A stretch of DNA of 64,000 bases from an uncultured Lachnospiraceae bacterium (GTDB taxonomy: Bacteria > Bacillota > Clostridia > Lachnospirales > Lachnospiraceae). Shown here piece by piece: positions 8,399-16,874 of the stretch. A program made the translations under genes and the position numbers. Numbering within the stretch: the stretch's first letter is position 1; the number at the start of each line of letters is the position of its first letter. The stretch lies in contig CALZBR010000011.1 of the NCBI GenBank assembly GCA_945621435.1, forward strand, positions 1 through 64,000, in the 5' to 3' direction. The notes beneath the pieces were generated by a model, which was not told where the DNA came from, did not search any database, and worked only from the letters and a program-made list of their open reading frames with translations.

Positions 8399-10156
8399 AT
8401 GAATCAGAAGCTGGAAAATCAATTACAGCTGGCGCTGCAGACTACAGAAGAGACCAGATTGCAGACAGAGGATCTTAACGTGGGATTTGATACTGTTACG
8501 GATTCCTGGGAATTAATCGTAAAATACCATGGGAGCCTGGAGAAGTTGGAAGCACTGAACATACCGGTGGAATATCTGATTGACGGATATGCCCTCTTGC
8601 AGGTACCGCAAAATCTGGTGGAATCAGTTGCCAATCTGGAAGAAATCGAATATGTGGAAAAGCCCAAAAGGTATTTCTACGAAGTTACAAATCCCACCGG
8701 GGATTCCTGTATTGCACAGCTTCCCCGGGGGGATTTCTCTTTGACCGGGAAAGGGGTTCTGGTGGCTGTGATTGACAGTGGAATCAACTATGCACTTCCG
8801 GTATTTCGCCGGGCAGACGGAGGTACGCGCATCCGATATTTATGGGATCAGACATTAAAGTCCGGCAACCCGCCCCGGGGATTTCGCGTGGGTGTGGAGT
8901 TTGACCGGGAACAAATTGATGCGGCACTGAAGGAAGAAAATCCGCAGCGGCGTTATGAGCTTTTGCCGACGGTGGACAGCAGTGGTCACGGTACCGCTGT
9001 GGCAGGAATTGCTGTAGGAAATCAGGCAGATCGTTATCGTGGACCGGCACCGGAGGCAGAACTGCTGGTTGTAAAATTAGGGCTTCCGGAGACCGGTTCC
9101 TTTCCCCGTACCACGGAGATCATGAGAGCGGTGACCTGGGCAGTGAGGAAAGGCGTGGAATTGCAAATGCCGGTAGCAGTCAATCTAAGCTTCGGCAACA
9201 GCTATGGCGCCCATGACGGAAGTTCTCTGCTGGAGCGATTTCTGGATAACGCAGCTGAGATAGGAAGAACCGTCATCTGTGTGGGAAGCGGTAATGACGG
9301 TGCCAGTGGAGGTCATCTGGCAGGAGGCTTTGGAGAGCGGCGCACAGCTGAGGTGGAGCTGGCGGTGGCTGAGTATGAAAGATCCCTGAGTATTCAGCTT
9401 TGGAAAAATTACAGTGATATCTATCGAATCCGTCTGCGTTCTCCGGGAGGGCAGGAGAGTGCGCTTCCTCAGACGATTGAAGGAGGTAAGTATACATTGC
9501 GGCTGGAGCAGACGGAGATTCTCGTTTATTTTGGAGAACCTACGCCATATGCATCTGCGCAGGAGATATATCTGGAACTGATTCCGGGAGGGCGCCCTTA
9601 TATTAACAGTGGAGTATGGAAGATATCTCTTGAGGCAGTGCGTGCGGTGACGGGGCGCTACTATTTTTATCTGCCCAGCGCAGCGGTCAGAAGTACCGGA
9701 ACCGGGTTTTCCAGACCGACACCGGAGTTGACTCAGACCATTCCGTCCACTGCCTCTAAGGTGATTACCGTGGGGGCTTATGACAGCACCTTTGATGCCT
9801 ATGCTGATTTTTCCGGAAGAGGATTGGAGATACCGGACAGAACGGTTGGCGTTGTCACGGGAGGTATCATAAAGCCTGACCTTGTAGCGCCGGGAGTAGC
9901 GGTGACGGCACCGGATGTGTATGGCGGATTTTTACCTGTCACGGGAACTTCCTTTGCGACACCTATTGTGACCGGCAGCGCAGCGCTCCTTATGGAATGG
10001 GGGATTGTGAGGGGGAATGATCCCTTTTTGTATGGGGAAAAGGTGAAGGCATACCTGCGCAGGGGAGCACAGCCCCTCCGGGGCATAGAACAATATCCGA
10101 ATGCGAAGGTGGGATTCGGAAAACTGTGTGTCAGTGAGAGTTTGCCGATTAACTAA
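8399..10156 (+). CDS. S8 family (subtilisin-like) serine protease, Csp-type
   Basis: 585 aa. The catalytic triad is complete: Asp126 (VAVIDSGINY), His197 (SSGHGTAVAG) and Ser518 (TGTSFATPI). An insert between His and Ser and the N-terminal region without a secretion signal resemble the clostridial Csp-like S8 peptidases rather than secreted subtilisins. The ATG at 8399 is preferred because MNQKLENQ is a plausible family start; an in-frame GTG lies at 8378. The RBS is weak for either. A spore or germination role is possible by analogy with Csp proteases but unproven. Confidence 0.85.
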   Translation: MNQKLENQLQLALQTTEETRLQTEDLNVGFDTVTDSWELIVKYHGSLEKLEALNIPVEYLIDGYALLQVPQNLVESVANLEEIEYVEKPKRYFYEVTNPTGDSCIAQLPRGDFSLTGKGVLVAVIDSGINYALPVFRRADGGTRIRYLWDQTLKSGNPPRGFRVGVEFDREQIDAALKEENPQRRYELLPTVDSSGHGTAVAGIAVGNQADRYRGPAPEAELLVVKLGLPETGSFPRTTEIMRAVTWAVRKGVELQMPVAVNLSFGNSYGAHDGSSLLERFLDNAAEIGRTVICVGSGNDGASGGHLAGGFGERRTAEVELAVAEYERSLSIQLWKNYSDIYRIRLRSPGGQESALPQTIEGGKYTLRLEQTEILVYFGEPTPYASAQEIYLELIPGGRPYINSGVWKISLEAVRAVTGRYYFYLPSAAVRSTGTGFSRPTPELTQTIPSTASKVITVGAYDSTFDAYADFSGRGLEIPDRTVGVVTGGIIKPDLVAPGVAVTAPDVYGGFLPVTGTSFATPIVTGSAALLMEWGIVRGNDPFLYGEKVKAYLRRGAQPLRGIEQYPNAKVGFGKLCVSESLPIN

Positions 10157-10256
10157 AAAAAAGGAGAATTATTCTGTTATTTTGTATATATATTTTTGTA
10201 TAAATATTGTGCTATAATGTAAATTATAACACAATATATCGGAATGGAGAAAAGGT

Positions 10257-12098
10257 ATGCAGAAGTTAAAATCCGAACAAATGCCGAATTTGGCATCGAT
10301 ACAGGAATATCAGCAGTTTGATGCAGTGCTGTTGAAATGTATCAATACATTGCGCAGTGGGGAAGGACTGGATACCTCCATCAACCATTTGTTGGAGATT
10401 GTCGCGGATTTTCATGAAGCAGACAGGGCATATATTTTTGAATTTGATGAAGAATTGATGGACAATACTTATGAGTGGTGTCGTGAGGGTGTGGAGCCTG
10501 AGATGCAGATGCTGCAGAGATTGAAGATCCAGGATCATATCGCACGTTGGCTGGTTCTGTTTCAGGAGCAGGGGGAGGTCTACATCAATTCCCTGGGCGA
10601 TGACGTGGATAAGGACTCCGAGGAATACAGAATGCTCGAGATGCAGGGCGTGGATAGTCTGATGGTGGCACCGATTTATCTTGCACAGAAGCTCATCGGT
10701 TTTATCGGTGTGGACAATCCGAGGAAGAATACGGAGGTATTGCTGCTCCTGCGCTCTGTTGCTGCTTTCGTTGCGAATGATATTCAGAAGAGAGAGACCA
10801 TTGATCAGAAAGTTATCAAGGCCATAGGCGGAATCTATGTATCCATGTATCTCTTTAATCTTCCCACGAATACACACCAGGAGTACAAGACCAATCAGGA
10901 TATCAGGAATTGCCTTATCGGACCTGACAAAGTCAGGGAACAGATGAAGCAGGTTATCACCTCCATGTCAGCCGAAGAGTACCATGAGGAAATGATTACC
11001 TTTACCAGGATTTCCACATTGAACAGGAGAATGAAAAAAACCGACTATATCAGTCATGAATTCCTCGGGATAAGTAAAAGGCGGTTCTGCGCAAGCTTTA
11101 TTGTGGTGAGCAGGCTGGAGGACGGCAGTATTGAGAATGTTCTTTTTGCCGTTCAGGAGATTGATGAGGAAAAGCGTCGTGAGATGGAGTATCAGAGAGC
11201 ATTGAAGACTGCTCTTGAGAATAAGAATGAGATGTACGCCGAAATGCTGAAAATGCAGGGTGGCGGTGTCATAGCATACGATGTGGAGACCAAGGCGATC
11301 TGTGTTATGAACGATGCGGCCAGAGAGATGTTCGGATTTGAGGGAACGGAAGGACATGATGGAGATTTCTCCTCCCTGCAGGACAGAGTGCTTTCGGAGA
11401 ACAAAGACATATTTATACAGGAGTTTAAGGACAAACTGCGGAAGTACGGTCAGTACAACTGTGAATATACCCTGAATAACGGCAGCAGAATCGTTCATAT
11501 CATGGCCCACACGAAGATAGTTACCCTGGGCAACGGTCAGAAGATAGCGCTAAGCTCCCTGACGGATGCCACGGAGACGAAGAAGCTGGAACAGCAGCTG
11601 CGGCGGCTGTCTCAGACGGATGCCCTGACGCAGATCAGTAATCGAGGGTATGGAGAGCGCAGAGTGGAGATGCTTTTGAAGGAAGGCACGCCCGGTATGC
11701 TTTGCCTGTTTGATATCGACAAGTTTAAATCAATCAATGATACCTATGGACATGCGGCAGGCGACAGAGTGTTGATAGCTGTGGCAAAATGCGTCAAGGA
11801 CAGTTTTGGGTCAGAGGATGTCATCATGCGTCTGGGTGGTGACGAGTTTGCCGTTTACGCAGTAGGCGTGACCAGCGAGAAGGTGGGTGGAGAAAGTATC
11901 TACCGTTTCTTCATGAAGCTGGATGAGCTGACCATAGACGGAATGGAGGATTTCAAGGTAGCTGTCAGTCTGGGCGCCACACTCTGCGACGGTATACACA
12001 GGAACAGGTTCGATGAGCTGTACCAGATGGCGGACTCTGCTATGTACATCTGCAAGAAGAAAAAGGGAAATCATTTTGAGTTTTACAAGGAGAAGTGA
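10257..12098 (+). CDS. GAF-PAS-GGDEF diguanylate cyclase
   Basis: 613 aa cytosolic signalling protein. An N-terminal GAF-like domain (about 25-185) is followed by a middle region, a PAS-like domain (about 335-440) and a C-terminal GGDEF domain from about 450. The active-site GGDEF motif is intact (MRLGGDEFAVYA), and FDIDKFKSINDTYGH provides the metal/GTP loop, so c-di-GMP synthesis is expected. The inhibitory I-site RxxD, five residues before GGDEF, reads GSED, so Arg is missing and product inhibition is probably lost. RBS GGAGAAAAGG precedes ATG 10257; a TATAAT box lies at 10213-10218 without a clear -35. Confidence 0.88.
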   Translation: MQKLKSEQMPNLASIQEYQQFDAVLLKCINTLRSGEGLDTSINHLLEIVADFHEADRAYIFEFDEELMDNTYEWCREGVEPEMQMLQRLKIQDHIARWLVLFQEQGEVYINSLGDDVDKDSEEYRMLEMQGVDSLMVAPIYLAQKLIGFIGVDNPRKNTEVLLLLRSVAAFVANDIQKRETIDQKVIKAIGGIYVSMYLFNLPTNTHQEYKTNQDIRNCLIGPDKVREQMKQVITSMSAEEYHEEMITFTRISTLNRRMKKTDYISHEFLGISKRRFCASFIVVSRLEDGSIENVLFAVQEIDEEKRREMEYQRALKTALENKNEMYAEMLKMQGGGVIAYDVETKAICVMNDAAREMFGFEGTEGHDGDFSSLQDRVLSENKDIFIQEFKDKLRKYGQYNCEYTLNNGSRIVHIMAHTKIVTLGNGQKIALSSLTDATETKKLEQQLRRLSQTDALTQISNRGYGERRVEMLLKEGTPGMLCLFDIDKFKSINDTYGHAAGDRVLIAVAKCVKDSFGSEDVIMRLGGDEFAVYAVGVTSEKVGGESIYRFFMKLDELTIDGMEDFKVAVSLGATLCDGIHRNRFDELYQMADSAMYICKKKKGNHFEFYKEK

Positions 12099-12103
12099 TT
12101 GCC

Positions 12104-12346
12104 ATGTTTATGAGAAAAAACAGTGAATTGGAAGGGTTGCTTGCCAGAATTGATAACAATGTGTCGAACAACTATAAGGATGCAGCCCAGGAATATCTGG
12201 ATGAATATGAGAAAAAATTGATGGAACTTGTGCAGAAAAATGTCCTAAAAGAGAAACAAAAAGCACATTATGAATCGCTTTTAGGCGTCTATAGAGAAAA
12301 AATGAAGGAATTCCGTCATAAAGACCAAAAACCCTATTGGACCTAG
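12104..12346 (+). CDS. small coiled-coil hypothetical protein
   Basis: 80 aa, highly charged and helical (EYEKKLMELVQKN, KEKQKAHYESLL). AAGGAG sits 10 bases before ATG 12104. An upstream GTG at 12095 overlaps the GGDEF stop but is too close to the RBS. It is co-transcribed with the diguanylate cyclase and may be its partner. Family not recognised. Confidence 0.6.
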   Translation: MFMRKNSELEGLLARIDNNVSNNYKDAAQEYLDEYEKKLMELVQKNVLKEKQKAHYESLLGVYREKMKEFRHKDQKPYWT

Positions 12347-12361
12347 ATGTGCCCAATAGGG
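12332..12361. terminator. convergent terminator between small ORF and HAD gene
   Basis: Stem CCCTATTGG/CCAATAGGG with a 12-base loop. On the minus strand it is followed by TTTTTGG, so it mainly ends the HAD-IIA transcript. It overlaps the last codons of the plus-strand small gene. Confidence 0.65.
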
Positions 12362-12382
12362 AATCAAGTGCGTTTATCCGGT

Positions 12383-13198
12383 TTAAAGGGCTTCTGTGCA
12401 GTGGGCAAGGAGCTCTTTTATATTGGCGAATTCATAGTCGGCAGGATAGGATGTGGTCTTCATGTCCTCGGGCTGAGCTTCCCCGGTGAAGACTACACAG
12501 GTATCCACTTCACCGTTGATACCACAGGCAATGTCGGTGTACAGTCTGTCACCGACTACCAGAGTCTCTTCTCTCGTAAAATGATTCAGGGATAAACAGT
12601 AATCAACCACCTCGCGGCTGGGCTTTCCCAGGTACACAGGCTTCCTGTCCGTGGTCGCAGTAAGCATATCACAGATCGCACCGCAGTCCGGAATAAAACC
12701 GAAATCAATGGGACAGCGTAAGTCGGAGTTGGTGGCATAAAAGGGGGCGTCTGTGGTGAGCAATACCCTGCTTGCCTGAATGAGCTTTTGATAATTCAGC
12801 TCGCTGTCGTAGGCCACAACCACACAGTCAATTCCTTCTTCAAAGGCTTCCGTGACCTGCAAACCGTTCTTCCTGAGCTCGGCAACGAAAGAGGCTGTGC
12901 CAAGTACAAATATTTTACGATTCATGAAATTATTTTTTAAGAAACGGATGGTCATGAAGCCGGAAGTGACAAACTGATCTTCCGTTGTCTCCAGGCCAAA
13001 GGCTTCACGGAATTTTCTGACATAATCCTGACCGCTTCTGGTGGAATTGTTTGTGATAAAATAAGACTTACCACCGATGCTGTCAATGTAGGACAGGAGC
13101 TCCCTGCTGCCCTCGTAAAGGGTATCTCCTACAGCCAGGGTTCCGTCGATATCAAATAAGAATAGCTTCTTTTGTTTTAAATTTTCAAATGGTTTCAT
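12383..13198 (-). CDS. HAD-IIA family phosphatase (NagD/PNPase-like)
   Basis: 271 aa. HAD motif I is FLFDIDGTLAVG. FITNNSTRSG is motif II with the NagD-like cap entry, and LGKPSREV plus VVGDRLYTDIACG are motifs III and IV. HAD-IIA enzymes dephosphorylate sugar phosphates or nucleotides; the substrate is unknown. The start is ATG 13198 (MKPFENLK), with GAGGT six bases upstream; the longer frame would need a GTG four codons earlier that overlaps that RBS. Confidence 0.87.
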   Translation of the reverse strand: MKPFENLKQKKLFLFDIDGTLAVGDTLYEGSRELLSYIDSIGGKSYFITNNSTRSGQDYVRKFREAFGLETTEDQFVTSGFMTIRFLKNNFMNRKIFVLGTASFVAELRKNGLQVTEAFEEGIDCVVVAYDSELNYQKLIQASRVLLTTDAPFYATNSDLRCPIDFGFIPDCGAICDMLTATTDRKPVYLGKPSREVVDYCLSLNHFTREETLVVGDRLYTDIACGINGEVDTCVVFTGEAQPEDMKTTSYPADYEFANIKELLAHCTEAL

Positions 13199-13407
13199 AG
13201 GATACCTCACAGTGTTTTCACAAGTATAGCATTACAGAAGGCCTGGGGCAAGATAAAATGCAGAAGAATTCAAAGGTAATGTTTGTGAATAGGGTTTCGA
13301 ATAATCCTGTCATATGATAGAATGGGATTGTGCAGAATTTTTTATGCAGATAATGGTGAGAAATCAGCGAATGCAATTCAATTCAAAAAGATGAAGGAGA
13401 CATAACC

Positions 13408-13674
13408 GTGGTCAGAAAATGGTTTCGATTCACCGGCAGGGTGCAGGGAGTGGGATTCCGGTACCGGGCGAAGTACGCGGCAGGTGGCATGTGTATTACG
13501 GGCTGGGTAAAAAATGAATGGGACGGTTCCGTGGAGATGGAGGCTCAGGGGACGGAGGAAGCCATCAACCGGATGCTTGTCATGATCAACAGCAGCGATT
13601 ATATTGTGATTGATAAAATAGAATCCAAGCTTATTCCATTGGTGGAACATGAGAATTCGTTTTATGTGAGATAA
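13408..13674 (+). CDS. acyP: acylphosphatase
   Basis: 88 aa, small alpha/beta acylphosphatase. It has the phosphate-binding loop GRVQGVGFRYR with the catalytic Arg, and the conserved Asn in GWVKNEWDGSVEM. It hydrolyses acyl phosphates such as acetyl phosphate or 1,3-bisphosphoglycerate. The start is GTG 13408 with GAAGGAGA upstream. It is a monocistronic gene divergent from the HAD phosphatase. Confidence 0.92.
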   Translation: MVRKWFRFTGRVQGVGFRYRAKYAAGGMCITGWVKNEWDGSVEMEAQGTEEAINRMLVMINSSDYIVIDKIESKLIPLVEHENSFYVR

Positions 13675-13728
13675 TTCATTCGAAAGAACCATATTTTATG
13701 GGATGCCGGAATTGACCCCGGATATCCC

Positions 13729-14192
13729 ATGAAGGATGCTACGGAAGAGGACTTTGGCAGGCTCTATGAATCCACCGTAAGGATCATGAGAAAGATGTGC
13801 GAAGAAGGGGGACGCAATGTGGTATCGGTTCGGCTCTTCTGGAGGAGACCCCAGGAGAATTCGAAGAACTGTTTGAACAGTATGTGAAGGAGCTTTCGCT
13901 CTACGATGAGGAGCTGGCGAACTGTGAGGCAAAGGAATCTGTGGGAGATACAGATTGTGCCTCCTATCTGCAGGAGTTGTTCCTGCTTCCGGAATTCAGA
14001 GGCAGAGGGATTGCGAGGGATATTTTCTGTGGCTTTATTGAGAGACAGAAGAGAGATACCGGGTTCTGTTTTGTGCCGGAGAGTGAATCGGGGAAGTATT
14101 TTATCAGATTGTTAAAAGAAGCCGGGTATTCTTATGATTTATATCAGGAAGATGAGGTTCGGCAATTCTGTCATGTTCATGTCCGCAGGTAA
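13729..14192 (+). pseudogene. frameshifted GNAT acetyltransferase remnant
   Basis: The N-terminal part of a GNAT protein (DATEEDFGRLYESTVRIMRKMCEEGG) is read from ATG 13729 but stops at 13887. The matching C-terminal part, with the acetyl-CoA loop LLPEFRGRGIARDIF, is in another frame that ends at 14192. The joint lies around 13810-13850, where the family core strands are also missing, so a deletion with frameshift is likely. No good RBS precedes either part. Confidence 0.6.
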
Positions 14193-14238
14193 ATTATGAG
14201 GCTTTACGACCAATAGGGGCGATATGAGGAGTGGTAAG

Positions 14239-14715
14239 ATGACAAAGCTGGAAAGCGAAAGATTATTTTTGTATCCCGTCAGTGACGAGGAGATGCAGAT
14301 ACTGATTGATCAGGAGCCGGATGCCGGAATGAAACAGGCCTATTCCGAAATGCTGCAGGGGTGTAAGGATACTCCCACTAACAGAATCTGGAATGCCGTG
14401 TGGTTTATGGAGCTGAAAGACTCTCCAGGAGTAGTGGTGGGCGACTTCAGCTTCAAGGGCCTGGGGCGGAATGGCATGGTGGAAATCGGATATGGACTAA
14501 AAGAAGGCTACAGGCATAAGGGATACATGACGGAAGCCGTAAGAACTGTTGCGAAATGGGCCATGTCCCAAGAGGGAGTCTGCAGGGTGGAGGCAGAGAC
14601 AACTGTGGAGAATGAGGCATCGAGAAGAGTGCTTGAGAGAGCCGGTTTCCACGCAATGGGAGTGTGCGGAGAAGAAGGTCCAAGGTATCTTTACAGGGAG
14701 AATACAGAACAATAA
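14239..14715 (+). CDS. GNAT family N-acetyltransferase (RimJ/RimL-like)
   Basis: 158 aa. Acetyltransf_3-type features are ESERLFLYPVSDEE at the N-terminus, VEIGYGLKEGYRHKGYMTEA (acetyl-CoA-binding segment) and the C-terminal ENEASRRVLERAGF. It acetylates an amine on a small molecule or protein terminus; the substrate is unknown. ATG 14239 has GAGGAG at proper spacing; ATG 14224 is five codons upstream. It is followed after 26 bases by the xylanase. Confidence 0.85.
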   Translation: MTKLESERLFLYPVSDEEMQILIDQEPDAGMKQAYSEMLQGCKDTPTNRIWNAVWFMELKDSPGVVVGDFSFKGLGRNGMVEIGYGLKEGYRHKGYMTEAVRTVAKWAMSQEGVCRVEAETTVENEASRRVLERAGFHAMGVCGEEGPRYLYRENTEQ

Positions 14716-14741
14716 TATGCATAAAGATCGGGGGAAAGAAT

Positions 14742-16820
14742 ATGACGAGTTTAAAAGAGTTGTACAGGGAGTATTTCAAGATTGGCGTGGCCGGAGAGAG
14801 AATCAGCGAACGCTGGACGAATCATGAGATTGGCAACCCGGATAAGGAGAAGCTGATTCTCTCACAGTTTAACAGTTTCACCTGTGCCAATGAGCTGAAG
14901 CCTGCCTACAATATGGGCTTTGCGTCCCCGGAGGCAACGGAGGAGTATCTTCCCTTTGTGATTAACCCGGCAGCCAAAGCGATGCTGGACTGGGCGAAGG
15001 AGAACGGAATCTTAGTGAGAGGGCATGTGCTGGTCTGGCACAGTCAGTGCCCCAGGGAGATTTTCTGTAAAGGGTATCAGCCTGTGACCATTCCCACGGA
15101 TCCCGAGGTCCTCGCGAAGAATCCCATGATGAAGCATTTTGAAAAGCTGGATCCCGTGTGTTATGTGGATCGGGAAACCATGCTGAAGAGACTGAAAAGC
15201 TATATTTTTTCGCTGATGGAATATATGTACCAGAATGGTTATGGCAGGCTGATCTATGCCTGGGATGTGGTGAATGAGGCCATGGAGCCGGCGGATAAAA
15301 TGCCTGACGGATTGAGGAACAGCTATTGGTATCAGGTGATTGGAAGTGACTTTATTTACTGGGCGTTCCGTTATGCCAAAGACGCAGTGCGGGAGATGTC
15401 TTCAAGATATGCTGCTCAGTACGGTGTATCGGCTGATGACGAAGAGACCCTTGGAGCGATTCAGCCTTCCCTGTTTTACAATGATTATAACGAATGGATG
15501 AAGGACAGAAGAGAGATCCTTCATGCTCTGTTACATCATAGTACGGAGGAACATGGCAGTATCCTGGGCGAGGATCTGATTGACGGAATCGGCATGCAGG
15601 GTCACCTCAGTGACAACAACGATATCGAGGAATATATGGCAGCCCTGAGAGAATATGCGGCACTGGTGAGAGAGGTACAGATCACGGAGCTGGACGTTAA
15701 GTGTACCTGTACCAATGCCAATGCAGAGTATTATCAGGCCTGTTTCTACAAGCGTTTGTTTGAGGAACTGCTCAAGGCAAGGAGAGAGGGAGCCAATATT
15801 ACCGCGGTGATTCTCTGGGGACTGACCGATGACAATTCCTGGATCCGTGGGGCGAATCCTCTGTTGTTCCGGGCGGATTTGTCCTGCAAGAAATCCTATG
15901 ATGCCCTTGTGTACGCAGTGACCGGAGAGAGTCTGGGAGAGCCGCAACAGATTTTCTGCGACCTTTCCGACCGGCTGTATGATTTTGAGACGACCGAGAG
16001 TGGGGAGGAAGTGAATCCCGAGGAGCTAGGTTTCCGCATGAGGGGCTTTGGAGAGATGAAGCTGTGCCGGGATATGGCTCACAGCGGCAGCTGTTCCCTG
16101 GCAAATGAGAGACGCTTTGGCGACTGGTGCGGCATTACTTATGATGCTTCCGACTTTATCGGGCAGACTGTGGAGCTGGGAGCCTGGATTCATTGTACCG
16201 GTCAGGCGGTGGAAGTAATCGGAGATTTTGCCGGAGAGTGTGTATCCGTTGCCAAAGTGACTACAGAAAAGCCGGAGTGGCAGCAGATTACCGGAACGGT
16301 AAAGATTCCGGCCAATCTGCATTCTGCAGTATTTGTATTTCTGGTGAAGGACAGGGAAGGGGACATCAGTCCTCTCTACATCGATGATATGACGGTTCAT
16401 CTGCTCGGGCAGCAGGAGGGCTTTGAAGAGAAACAGCACATCGCTGCGATCCGTGGTGCGGGACACCTGCCCTTTCTTACCGTGGTGGATTATGAGTCCA
16501 GAGACGGCAAAGGACATTCCCTGCTGGTTACCAGACAGGAGAAGGATGCTACCGTGAAGTTCCCCATATCCTCCTATATCGGTCATAGCATCAGGGTTAC
16601 TGTTTATGTCAAAACAGAGGATAAAATGATCAAAATGGGACTGGACGGAGCTGTCAGTGTACAGTGGACTCAGGTGGAAGCACTTCCCGGTCAATGGACC
16701 CGGGTGACAGCCGCGGCAGAGCTTCCCCGTGATCTGCGAACCGCTGAGATATATCTGGAAACAGATGGAAACGCCGATTTTTATGTGGATGATTTCCTTG
16801 TGGAATTCGAGGAAGGTTGA
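14742..16820 (+). CDS. GH10 endo-1,4-beta-xylanase with carbohydrate-binding modules, no signal peptide
   Basis: 692 aa. The GH10 barrel covers about residues 1-400: substrate-binding NELKPAYNMGF, RGHVLVWHSQCP, the acid/base Glu near residue 178 (WDVVNEAMEP), and the nucleophile Glu near 315 (VQITELDVKC). Two beta-sandwich modules of the CBM22/CBM4-9 type follow (about 410-560 and 570-690). No signal peptide is present: the frame starts with MTSLKELYREYF after a GGGGGAAAG RBS. The enzyme is therefore predicted to be cytoplasmic and to act on imported xylo-oligosaccharides, which is odd for a CBM-bearing xylanase. Confidence 0.9.
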   Translation: MTSLKELYREYFKIGVAGERISERWTNHEIGNPDKEKLILSQFNSFTCANELKPAYNMGFASPEATEEYLPFVINPAAKAMLDWAKENGILVRGHVLVWHSQCPREIFCKGYQPVTIPTDPEVLAKNPMMKHFEKLDPVCYVDRETMLKRLKSYIFSLMEYMYQNGYGRLIYAWDVVNEAMEPADKMPDGLRNSYWYQVIGSDFIYWAFRYAKDAVREMSSRYAAQYGVSADDEETLGAIQPSLFYNDYNEWMKDRREILHALLHHSTEEHGSILGEDLIDGIGMQGHLSDNNDIEEYMAALREYAALVREVQITELDVKCTCTNANAEYYQACFYKRLFEELLKARREGANITAVILWGLTDDNSWIRGANPLLFRADLSCKKSYDALVYAVTGESLGEPQQIFCDLSDRLYDFETTESGEEVNPEELGFRMRGFGEMKLCRDMAHSGSCSLANERRFGDWCGITYDASDFIGQTVELGAWIHCTGQAVEVIGDFAGECVSVAKVTTEKPEWQQITGTVKIPANLHSAVFVFLVKDREGDISPLYIDDMTVHLLGQQEGFEEKQHIAAIRGAGHLPFLTVVDYESRDGKGHSLLVTRQEKDATVKFPISSYIGHSIRVTVYVKTEDKMIKMGLDGAVSVQWTQVEALPGQWTRVTAAAELPRDLRTAEIYLETDGNADFYVDDFLVEFEEG

Positions 16821-16874
16821 AGAATTGAAGGATTCTGAGAAACTGATGAATCGGAGATAAGAGGAGAAGACGTG

